From NCBI GenBank assembly GCA_009668925.1, contig SBEK01000061.1, positions 1-19,059 of the forward strand: a DNA stretch of 19,059 nucleotides, read 5' to 3'. The notes below the pieces were generated by a model. That model searched no databases. It was not told where the DNA came from and was given only the letters and a program-made list of their open reading frames with translations. The translations under genes were made by a program, and so were the position numbers. The DNA is from Deltaproteobacteria bacterium. Lineage in GTDB: Bacteria; Desulfobacterota; Syntrophia; Syntrophales; Smithellaceae. Positions 1 through 6,986 of this stretch are shown piece after piece (position 1 is the stretch's first letter; each line of letters starts with the position of its first letter).

Positions 1-747
<747 letters not shown>

Positions 748-749
748 TT

Positions 750-2948
750 ATGAACGATGAAAATTTAATAAGACTTTTGAATACGCTGGCCGAAGAATAT
801 CTTTTCATGGACACGAAAGATTTGGGTGTCGAGGCGGCGGGTAAGTTTCTCAGTCAGCTCGAGCGGATCATGGATGAAGCGGAAAAATTGAAAGTCGATT
901 CCGTAAGGAATTGCGCATCCGGTATGAGTCAGATCCTGGAAAAAACCATCATCGAGGGTATCGAAGACAAAACCAGCGTCGCGAATTTATTTGAAAGAGG
1001 CATCCATCTGATGCAGGAAATCGCCGACAGCTTTCATGATACCGGCCAATATAACGGAAGTATCCACGAATTTCTTGCACAAGCGAGCCGAGTCGCCGGT
1101 TCGGCAAGCGCACAGGGCTACCCGTCCGAGCAGAAGACGGCAGAAGTTCGGGAAACGACAAGCGAAAGTATGTCGCCAATTGAGATTCAAGACGAATCCC
1201 TGACCCGCGACTTTATTGCTGAAGCACTCGAATATATTGAAGAAATTGAAATAAATATCCTGAACCTCGAGAATGAACCGGAGAATAAAGATTATATCAA
1301 TGCCGTATTTCGTCCGTTTCATTCCATTAAAGGGGTGGCCAGCTTTCTGAATCTGGAAGAAATCAGATCTCTGGCTCATAATCTGGAAAGTCTGCTGGAC
1401 AGGACCCGCAATGGCGAAATTTCCGTGACACCGGCTCTGATCGATGTCGTGCTTGACGGCGCCGACGCGCTGAAGACGTTAATAGGCCGGCTCCGTGACG
1501 CTCTGGAGGGGAAGACCGGTGCGTTTACCGATTTGGATATCCCGGCCCTGACATCGAGGATCCATAAAATTGAGCAAGGTTTTGATACCGAAATCGGCGG
1601 AAAGAAGATCGGAGAAATTCTTGTCGATGAGGGACTCATTTCCAAAGAAAAACTCGAGCAGACGTTGAAAACAAAGTCCGCTTCACCGGACAAGAAGCTC
1701 GGCCAGACATTGATTGAAGAAGGCGTGGTTAAACCGAAGCAAATTTCCCAGGCGTTGCGCAAGCAGGTCGACCAGGTAACGGATCTGACGGCAATCCGTG
1801 TGGACACCGTTAAGCTGGATGATCTCATCGATATGGTGGGTGAACTGGTGATAACACAATCCATGATTTCGCAGGACCTGAAGAATCAGGCCAACCCCGA
1901 TAAAGATTTGGTTCGTGATATTTCGCAGTTCTTCAGAATCACATCAGCGCTTCAGCGCGTGTCCACCAGTTTGAGAATGATACCCATCAAGCAGACGTTT
2001 CAGCGCATGTCGCGGCTGGTTCGGGATCTGGCCAAAAACTCGGGCAAATTGGTTTCCGTGGAACTGGTCGGTGAGGATACCGAAATAGACCGCAACATGG
2101 TTGATGAAATATATAATCCGCTTGTGCACATGATCCGCAATTCGGTGGATCACGGTCTGGAAACTCCGGAGGAAAGAATTTCGGCGGGCAAACCCGAAAA
2201 AGGCCTCATTACATTAAAGGCGTATCATCGTGGAGGCAATATCGTCATTGAAATTACAGATGATGGAAGGGGGCTGGACAAGCAGAGCATCGTCAACAAG
2301 GGAATCAAAGCCGGTTTGGTCTCGTCGGATGAAGATCTCAGCGATCAGGAAATTTATAAACTGATATTCATGCCGGGCCTTTCCACTGCGGCCAAAGTAA
2401 CGGATGTCTCCGGCCGCGGGGTCGGGATGGACGTCGTCAAACGGGCCGTGGAAAAATTGCGCGGCAAAATTGAAATCGAGAGTTCGTCGGGCCTGGGGAC
2501 GACATTTATTACGCGTTTTCCCCTGACACTGGCTATTATTGACGGTATGATAGTCAAAGTCGGATCGGAAAGCTATATTCTGCCCACGACTTCAATCCGC
2601 CAGGCACTGCGACCCTCCAGGGAAAGTTATACCAACGTGGTGGGCAGAGGAGAATTGATCAACGCTATGGGCCAATTAATGCCCCTGATCCGCATGTATG
2701 ATTTGTTTGGCATCGAACCGGAATATAAAGAGCCCTGGGATGCGATCGGCGTTGTTGTTGACGGCGAAAGCGGCTCACGGTGTTTAATGGTCGATAAGAT
2801 TATCGGGAAGACGGAAGTCGTGGTCAAGAGCCTTGGAGAGGGTTTGAAGAGCGTCAAGGGATTAGCCGGCGGTGCGATTCTCGGAAATGGCCGCATCGGC
2901 TTAATCATTGATGCCGAAGGGCTGTTTGAATTGGCCGAGGGACGTTGA
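750..2948 (+). CDS. cheA: CheA chemotaxis histidine kinase with a MshEN-like linker
   Basis: CheA autophosphorylates in response to receptor signals and passes phosphate to CheY and CheB. The 732-aa product has a helical N-terminal region without a phosphorylatable His (about 1-120), an Hpt domain (about 150-225) with His191 in the FHSIKG motif, a dimerisation region (about 345-410) and an HATPase domain. In the ATPase domain the N box is HMIRNSVDHG (460-469), the G1 box DDGRG (504-508), the F box near 539-547 and the G2 box GRGVGMD (555-561). A CheW-like receptor-coupling domain fills about 590-732. Where the CheY-binding P2 domain is usually found (285-341) there are two copies of a short motif (IGEILVDEGLISKEKLEQ and LGQTLIEEGVVKPKQISQ). 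They resemble the MshEN/GspE N-terminal fold, which binds c-di-GMP in some ATPases. All kinase residues are intact. There is no strong Shine-Dalgarno, which fits coupling to cheB. Confidence 0.96.
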   Translation: MNDENLIRLLNTLAEEYLFMDTKDLGVEAAGKFLSQLERIMDEAEKLKVDSVRNCASGMSQILEKTIIEGIEDKTSVANLFERGIHLMQEIADSFHDTGQYNGSIHEFLAQASRVAGSASAQGYPSEQKTAEVRETTSESMSPIEIQDESLTRDFIAEALEYIEEIEINILNLENEPENKDYINAVFRPFHSIKGVASFLNLEEIRSLAHNLESLLDRTRNGEISVTPALIDVVLDGADALKTLIGRLRDALEGKTGAFTDLDIPALTSRIHKIEQGFDTEIGGKKIGEILVDEGLISKEKLEQTLKTKSASPDKKLGQTLIEEGVVKPKQISQALRKQVDQVTDLTAIRVDTVKLDDLIDMVGELVITQSMISQDLKNQANPDKDLVRDISQFFRITSALQRVSTSLRMIPIKQTFQRMSRLVRDLAKNSGKLVSVELVGEDTEIDRNMVDEIYNPLVHMIRNSVDHGLETPEERISAGKPEKGLITLKAYHRGGNIVIEITDDGRGLDKQSIVNKGIKAGLVSSDEDLSDQEIYKLIFMPGLSTAAKVTDVSGRGVGMDVVKRAVEKLRGKIEIESSSGLGTTFITRFPLTLAIIDGMIVKVGSESYILPTTSIRQALRPSRESYTNVVGRGELINAMGQLMPLIRMYDLFGIEPEYKEPWDAIGVVVDGESGSRCLMVDKIIGKTEVVVKSLGEGLKSVKGLAGGAILGNGRIGLIIDAEGLFELAEGR

Positions 2949-3135
2949 TTGCCGGCGATGTCGGCAGGAATCAGCTAGAGGTCAGTTTCAGAATTGATGT
3001 GTGAATCCATCAGTTCACTCCGGATATCGTCAATAATTTGACAAAATAGTTGGTTAATTGACAGAGAAGAAACAACATAAAAGCCGAATCCTCGAAATCT
3101 TCAATATCTTTATGCGCTAAAATGTCAAAGCATTC

Positions 3136-3151
3136 TGGTATGTAAATTGCT
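3136..3151 (+). promoter_or_regulatory. sigma-54 (RpoN) promoter for flhG-fliA
   Basis: TGGTATGTAAATTGCT matches the -24/-12 consensus TGGCACG-N4-TTGCW, with exactly 10 bases between the GG (3137-3138) and GC (3149-3150) dinucleotides. It lies in the 300-bp gap (2949-3248) between cheA and flhG, in the right direction. The predicted start site is about 3162, giving a leader of about 87 nt. Sigma-54 control of middle flagellar genes is common in polar flagellates. No intrinsic terminator for cheA is visible in the gap, and apart from this promoter and the repeats listed here I see no gene in it. Confidence 0.75.
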
Positions 3152-3171
3152 TTAATTAATGAGAAATGTGT

Positions 3172-3189
3172 TTTCCCGTCGACGGGAAA
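3172..3189. promoter_or_regulatory. 18-bp perfect palindrome in the flhG leader
   Basis: TTTCCCGTCGACGGGAAA is perfectly self-complementary. It sits about 10-27 bases downstream of the predicted sigma-54 start site. As DNA it could be a dimeric repressor operator. As RNA it would fold into a 7-bp stem with a UCGA tetraloop near the 5' end of the transcript. There is no T-run after it, so it is not a normal terminator. Confidence 0.6.
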
Positions 3190-3248
3190 CGTAACGCAAT
3201 TCGAGGATTGTATACCAAACTTTCAGGCCGCCCCAAACAAGGAATGGT

Positions 3249-4172
3249 ATGGTTGTGGAACAGGCTGCAACATTACGCGAAATCATGAAGAGGGGTAATC
3301 CTCACCCAGACGTTCGGGGTGAATTGGATGCGGTCGGAACACGCCCTCGCGATGTCCGGGTCATATCGGTAACGAGCGGTAAAGGCGGCGTGGGAAGAAC
3401 CAATATTGCGGCGAATCTCGCGTATCTAATTGCCGCGCAGAAAATAAAGACTCTGGTGTTGGATGCGGACGTTGGACTGGCCAATATCGACATCATTTTG
3501 GGAATCAATCCCCCATATAATCTCTCACATGTTTTGAAGGGCGAAAGAACGCTGGCCGAGACCCTTGTCCAGGGGCCCGGGGGAATAAAAATCCTGCCGT
3601 CGGGATCCGGTATTCCCGAAATGACAGATCTCTCACGCGGACAGAAATTGACGCTGATTGATGAATTTAACGCTCTTAGCGATTCAGTTGATCTTATGAT
3701 GATTGACACGGGTGCCGGGATTTCTTCCAATGTGATGTATTTTAACATGGCGGCAAAAGAAATTATCGTCGTGACCACGCCGGAGCCGACGGCGATGACC
3801 AACGCCTACGCGCTGATCAAGGTGCTGTATAAGCGGCATGCCAAAAGGCGATTCCGTTTGATCGTCAATATGGCCCGCAATGCGGGCGAAGCTAAAGAGA
3901 TTTACCATAAACTAAGCCGTGCCACGGATCATTTTCTGAATTTAACAATTGAATATCTGGGTTATATCGTATTAGACGAAAAAGTTAAAGAAGCCGTCAG
4001 GCAGCAAACAGCCGTTGCGGAACTGTATCCAGAATGTCCGGCTGCCCGGTGCCTCGCAAGAATCGCGAAGAAAATTTCTACGGAGAGTATGGAAGAATAT
4101 GAAAACGGCAGCATTAAGTTCTTTTGGGAAAACATCGTCGATAAACGCCGCGTCGGGGTTGAATCGCGATAA
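3249..4172 (+). CDS. flhG: FlhG (YlxH/FleN) MinD-like ATPase with an Arg in the P-loop
   Basis: FlhG is a MinD/ParA-family ATPase that limits flagellar number and position, normally by stimulating the FlhF GTPase at the pole. The 307-aa product starts with an EQAATLR segment (4-10), matching the DQAxxLR activation helix that FlhG uses on FlhF. The deviant Walker A follows at 44-51 (GKGGVGRT). The MinD-type lysine Lys45 is kept, but the normally invariant P-loop lysine before Thr51 is Arg50 (codon AGA). LDADVGLAN (71-79) and the switch II IDTGAG (152-157) are intact. An AAGGA Shine-Dalgarno at 3239-3243 supports this start. No flhF is seen next to it; cheA lies upstream instead. The 3' end overlaps fliA by 74 bp, so the pair is one transcription unit. 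General MinD/ParA membership is certain; FlhG follows from the N-terminal motif and from fliA. Confidence 0.92.
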   Translation: MVVEQAATLREIMKRGNPHPDVRGELDAVGTRPRDVRVISVTSGKGGVGRTNIAANLAYLIAAQKIKTLVLDADVGLANIDIILGINPPYNLSHVLKGERTLAETLVQGPGGIKILPSGSGIPEMTDLSRGQKLTLIDEFNALSDSVDLMMIDTGAGISSNVMYFNMAAKEIIVVTTPEPTAMTNAYALIKVLYKRHAKRRFRLIVNMARNAGEAKEIYHKLSRATDHFLNLTIEYLGYIVLDEKVKEAVRQQTAVAELYPECPAARCLARIAKKISTESMEEYENGSIKFFWENIVDKRRVGVESR

Positions 4173-4860
4173 GCTCATCATGCAATATGCTCCGCTGGTG
4201 AAGAATATCGTGGGTCGCTTGGCGTCAAAACTGCCGATTGATGCGGCGGATAAAGAAGATTTGGTGAATGTGGGCATCATGGGCTTAATGTCGGCGTTGG
4301 ATAAATACGATAAAACGAGAAATGTTCAATTCGAAACGTATGCAAGCTTCAGAATCCGGGGCGCCGTTCTCGACGAGCTGCGGGCGAAAGATTGGGTCCC
4401 GCGCGCAACAAGAAGCAAGGACAACCGAATTGAGGACGCCATGAATACGCTCAGTATAAATCTGGGGCGGGCGCCGAGCGAGGCGGAAATTGCCGCACAT
4501 CTGGGTATGCCGATTGACGAATATTTCAAAATGCTTGATGAAGCGCGATGCGTGTCACTCATTTCCACCGAGGATTTGCCTCCCGACTATCTCGAAAAGT
4601 ATTGTCGGGAAGACGCCATGGAAGAAGTCAACGAGGGCAATTCTCTTCGCATGCTGGTGGACATGGAATTCAAAGACAAGCTTAAGAAAGCGATAGATCA
4701 GTTGCCGCCAAAGGAAAAACTTGTGCTATCGCTCTATTATTATGAAGAATTAACCATGAAGGAAGCTGGACGGGTAATGGATTTAACCGAATCACGTGTC
4801 TGTCAGCTTCATGCTCAGGCCGTCTTAAGGCTGCGGGGCATGGTTAAATTTGCCAGATAG
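4099..4860 (+). CDS. fliA: FliA, sigma-28 for flagellar class III genes
   Basis: FliA directs RNA polymerase to late flagellar and chemotaxis promoters and is held inactive by FlgM. The product has 253 aa: region 2 from about 24 (YAPLVKNIVGRLASKLP, then DLVNVGIMGLMSALDKYD and FETYASFRIRGAVLDELR to about 95), region 3 from about 105 to 180, and region 4 with the helix-turn-helix at about 218-246 (MKEAGRVMDLTESRVCQLHA). Length is normal for FliA. The frame is open further upstream to an ATG at 4015, but that would add 28 residues encoded by the body of flhG and unlike the family. ATG 4099 has GGAAG just upstream and gives a normal N-terminus. It lies inside flhG, so translation is probably coupled. 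The next gene follows after 22 bp. Two candidate targets, at 5809 and 6618, are in this window. Confidence 0.95.
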   Translation: MKTAALSSFGKTSSINAASGLNRDKLIMQYAPLVKNIVGRLASKLPIDAADKEDLVNVGIMGLMSALDKYDKTRNVQFETYASFRIRGAVLDELRAKDWVPRATRSKDNRIEDAMNTLSINLGRAPSEAEIAAHLGMPIDEYFKMLDEARCVSLISTEDLPPDYLEKYCREDAMEEVNEGNSLRMLVDMEFKDKLKKAIDQLPPKEKLVLSLYYYEELTMKEAGRVMDLTESRVCQLHAQAVLRLRGMVKFAR

Positions 4861-4870
4861 CAAGAGTAAC

Positions 4871-4882
4871 AAGGAGGTGATC
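4871..4882 (+). promoter_or_regulatory. Full-length Shine-Dalgarno of the kinase-like gene
   Basis: AAGGAGGTGATC is complementary over all 12 bases to the usual bacterial 16S 3' end and abuts the ATG at 4883, with GGAGG 5 bases from the start. It fixes the start of the following gene at 4883 rather than the in-frame ATG at 4850, which lies inside fliA. It predicts strong translation. Confidence 0.85.
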
Positions 4883-5659
4883 ATGGAAGAGCGCAATATT
4901 TGTCAGTCATTGGAAGACGATTTTACATCCACTTTCATCCGTGAACTTATTCCGGGTGTTCTGCACAATTTTGCCAACCCTCTGAACGGTATTATGGGCC
5001 GTTCCAAACTTTTGCAGCGGCGCATTGATGACACGGTGAAGAAGATCAATGAAAAATATCCCGAAGCGGCTTCGGAACTGGAAGAAGAATTACGGCGGAT
5101 CGTGAATGACGTCCGTTCCGTGAACAAGGAGTCTGAGTCGTTTTTTGAAATGTTTCGGGACGTTTCGGGGAAATTTTATGCTCTGGCCGCAAAAGGAAAG
5201 GAGCCGGTCAATCTTTCTCATCTGCTGGCGGCGGAAATGCGGTTCGCCAATTTTTATCTCGACTTTAAGCATGGGATAAAGAAAAACATACAGTTCGATC
5301 AAGGTATTCATGAGTTCGCGGGAAATACAGCCGAGTTGTCTTTGGTTTTCTGGCGGCTGATCCGCTTCGCGATGAGTAAGGCTCTGGACAGCGCACTCAA
5401 GGTTTTCTTTGTGGAAACACTGCAGGAGAACGGCGAGGCCATCGCCGTAATAAAATATTCCGGTGACGTCAGCTTGCGTGATCAGGTTGACATGATCAGC
5501 ACCTATCTTCAAGGCGGCTCCGGAGAATTGAAAGGCGTCAATCTAGAGGAGGGAATCACAATATCGCTGATGATCCTGAAAAAGTACTCCGCACGCGTGA
5601 GTGTCTCCTGCGAAAGGAACCTCAATTCTATTGTGGTAGCTTTTCCCACCAAGAGATGA
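4883..5659 (+). CDS. Degenerate histidine-kinase-like protein of the flagellar operon
   Basis: The 258-aa soluble protein has no signal peptide or membrane segment. Residues 20-50 (VLHNFANPLNGIMGRSKLL) read like a HisKA phospho-acceptor helix with His28, though the usual HE is HN. A charged helical stretch at 52-98 probably completes a dimerisation hairpin. Residues 147-258 follow the order of an HATPase domain: a helix where the N box should be (ELSLVFWRLIRFAMSKALDSA), strands near 173-192, then GVNLEEGITISLMILKKYSARVSV, matching the GLGLSIxxxIVxxHGG region. The N-box Asn, the G1 DxG and the G2 GxGxG are missing, so ATP binding is doubtful. It lies 22 bp after fliA and is likely co-transcribed. 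It could be a phosphotransfer or Spo0B-like scaffold, or a regulator of FliA, CheA or a sigma-54 activator. Function unknown. Confidence 0.7.
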   Translation: MEERNICQSLEDDFTSTFIRELIPGVLHNFANPLNGIMGRSKLLQRRIDDTVKKINEKYPEAASELEEELRRIVNDVRSVNKESESFFEMFRDVSGKFYALAAKGKEPVNLSHLLAAEMRFANFYLDFKHGIKKNIQFDQGIHEFAGNTAELSLVFWRLIRFAMSKALDSALKVFFVETLQENGEAIAVIKYSGDVSLRDQVDMISTYLQGGSGELKGVNLEEGITISLMILKKYSARVSVSCERNLNSIVVAFPTKR

Positions 5660-5808
5660 CCAAAGGATGAATTGAAAACGGCAGCTGAAGAAAGATCCGC
5701 CGATATATTTTTCCCAACACTTCCCCGTTGTTTCTTTAATAAAAGCACGTGCACTGCCTCAAAAAATAAGCTCCAAACGTGATATTCCATTGCCGGCGTC
5801 CGCCAAAT

Positions 5809-5836
5809 TAAAGTAATTTCCTAAGATTGCCGATAG
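5809..5836 (+). promoter_or_regulatory. Sigma-28-like promoter upstream of flgM
   Basis: TAAA (5809-5812), 16 bases, then GCCGATAG (5829-5836), against the consensus TAAA-N15-GCCGATAA. The -10 is 7 of 8 but the spacing is one base long. The start site would be near 5843, about 27 bases before the flgM ATG. The rest of the 210-bp gap (5660-5869) shows no gene and no clear terminator. Confidence 0.55.
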
Positions 5837-5869
5837 AGAGCGAAAGATCGCAACAGCAAAGAGATTTCT

Positions 5870-6322
5870 ATGAACGTGTTACATATCAAAGATGTTAATG
5901 CTCCGTTAATCCGTGAGTATCGGCGCAAGGAAAGTGTCCCAATCGCGTCTGACAAAGGGGCCGACCCAGCAGCCATGAGACCGCAAAAAAGAACCGATTT
6001 TTCCACCGCCGTAGTGGAAATTCGGGAAGCGGAGGTCAAGGCGTCAAAATTATCCGATGCGCGCAATGAAAAACTGCTGGACATTAAGAGTCAGGTGCAA
6101 AGAGGCACATACAATGTCAGTGGAGAGAGGATCGCCCGTAAAATGATGAGAGAATCGATTTTCCGTCATTTTGGATTCGACCTGCGGGTGAAAAACTGCA
6201 TGGTGCGTCATTTCCCGTATGAACCGGGATTCAATACCGTGGAAAAATCCCCTAGGAGAGACGGCATCATTCCCGGTTGTTTCAACGGAACATTCAATTT
6301 GCTAATCAGAAGCAAAAAATGA
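5870..6322 (+). CDS. flgM: FlgM-like anti-sigma-28 factor with an atypical C-terminal tail
   Basis: FlgM binds FliA in the cytoplasm until the hook is complete and is then exported, releasing late gene expression. Residues 62-97 carry the FlgM core: SDARNEKLLDIKSQV followed by RGTYNVSGERIARKMM, matching the family pattern of helix, GxYxVxxxxIAxKM and helix. The N-terminal 60 residues are polar and probably disordered, as in FlgM generally. FlgM proteins usually end soon after the IAxKM helix at about 90-110 aa. This frame continues for about 52 further residues (98-150), with several aromatic residues and two cysteines. A shift to the +1 frame just after codon 97 would end at TGA 6189-6191 and give a normal-length protein, so a frameshift or an extended variant are both possible. 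A sigma-28-like promoter lies upstream; csrA follows 55 bp later. Confidence 0.75.
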   Translation: MNVLHIKDVNAPLIREYRRKESVPIASDKGADPAAMRPQKRTDFSTAVVEIREAEVKASKLSDARNEKLLDIKSQVQRGTYNVSGERIARKMMRESIFRHFGFDLRVKNCMVRHFPYEPGFNTVEKSPRRDGIIPGCFNGTFNLLIRSKK

Positions 6323-6377
6323 TAACAACACAGAAACCCGATAAGGGATTACATCAGACAATGATCGCAGAGGAAAA

Positions 6378-6557
6378 ATGCTTATTTTAACGAGGAAGCA
6401 GGGAGAGTCGATTACGATTGGCGATGACATAAGAGTCACTATTTTGGATGTCAAGGGGAAATATGTCCGGGTTGGCGTTGAAGCGCCTCGTGAGTTGGCG
6501 GTGCACAGGCAGGAGATAGTTCCTGAGGATAAGGGAAATGACGCCGGCAATAAGTGA
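6378..6557 (+). CDS. csrA: CsrA carbon storage / flagellar post-transcriptional regulator
   Basis: CsrA is a small homodimeric RNA-binding protein that binds GGA motifs in mRNA leaders and blocks or stabilises translation; in many flagellates it controls flagellin. The 59-aa product starts [18 protein letters not shown] and contains [18 protein letters not shown], covering the beta strands and the RNA-contact residues near the N-terminus and at the VHR segment (Arg44). Length is typical. AGAGGA at 6369-6374 serves as ribosome binding site. It lies between flgM and the FlgM-associated-like gene, a neighbourhood seen in other Deltaproteobacteria. The antagonist gene fliW is not next to it and not elsewhere in the window. 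Confidence 0.95.
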   Translation: MLILTRKQGESITIGDDIRVTILDVKGKYVRVGVEAPRELAVHRQEIVPEDKGNDAGNK

Positions 6558-6617
6558 GTCGTTGAAAAATGAATATTCATTAATCAAGCCGCGAAATATC
6601 CGTTAGAATTTTCCCTC

Positions 6618-6644
6618 TAAAGGTTTAACCTCTAAGCCCGATAA
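6618..6644 (+). promoter_or_regulatory. Sigma-28 (FliA) promoter
   Basis: TAAA (6618-6621), 15 bases, then CCCGATAA (6637-6644): the canonical spacing, and a -10 matching GCCGATAA at 7 of 8. The start site would be near 6650, about 25 bases upstream of the ATG at 6676. It marks the next gene as a late flagellar gene made by the FliA encoded in this window. Confidence 0.8.
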
Positions 6645-6675
6645 TTCTGTGCGACATCATCTTCAGAGGATAATC

Positions 6676-6891
6676 ATGGCAGTAACTTCTTATCAGGTAA
6701 ATAGCGTACTCAATGCCTATGCCAGGAAGAGAAAACTCAAGAATTCACCCTCTGCAGGGGCGGAAGAGGGATCGGACGCGCAGGGCTGCGACGGTGCATT
6801 GCCGCCCCCGAAAGATAATAACCAATCCGAAGAATTTGAAAAGATCAGCAACGGCCTTCGAGATGTTTTTTTGAAGGATGAAAATATTTAG
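6676..6891 (+). CDS. Small late flagellar protein, resembles the DVU0524 FlgM-associated family
   Basis: The 71-aa polar protein starts MAVTSYQVNSVLNAYARKRKLK, followed by a low-complexity acidic/proline segment and a C-terminal helix (EEFEKISNGLRDVFLKDENI). The N-terminal YQVNSVLNAYARK pattern resembles, from memory, the small FlgM-associated proteins of the DVU0524 type found beside flgM and csrA in Desulfovibrio. I cannot verify the match. ATG 6676 is preceded by AGAGGA at 6665-6670, which decides this start over the ATG at 6649; the latter would lie at the predicted transcription start with no leader. There is no signal peptide or membrane segment. The sigma-28 promoter supports a late flagellar role. 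Exact function unknown. Confidence 0.7.
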   Translation: MAVTSYQVNSVLNAYARKRKLKNSPSAGAEEGSDAQGCDGALPPPKDNNQSEEFEKISNGLRDVFLKDENI

Positions 6892-6986
6892 CTTAATCCT
6901 AAATTGCCGGAAATCTCTTCATTAAGACACATTCGCGAGACAAATGAACTCCTTGCAGATAGCTTCTCCAGAGACAAAGTGCTATA

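Larger units (their letters stand above)
3087..3209. repeat. 10-bp inverted repeat flanking the flhG sigma-54 promoter
   Basis: AATCCTCGAA at 3087-3096 has its exact reverse complement TTCGAGGATT at 3200-3209. The pair is centred on about 3148, essentially at the -12 element of the predicted sigma-54 promoter. It could be a pair of activator sites, one upstream and one in the leader, or chance: a 10-bp inverted match somewhere in 300 bp is expected a few percent of the time. Confidence 0.35.

Noticed and set aside
2953..2976. Small stem just after the cheA stop (GCCG...CGGC)
   Set aside because: Short, with a bulge and no T-run; not supported as a cheA terminator.
4015..4098. Upstream in-frame extension of fliA to an ATG at 4015
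   Set aside because: The extra 28 residues are the flhG body read in another frame and do not resemble a sigma factor N-terminus; ATG 4099 gives a normal FliA.
6337..6344. CCCGATAA upstream of csrA, like a sigma-28 -10
   Set aside because: No TAAA-like -35 at 14-16 bases upstream, so it is not listed as a promoter, though a weak csrA promoter here is possible.
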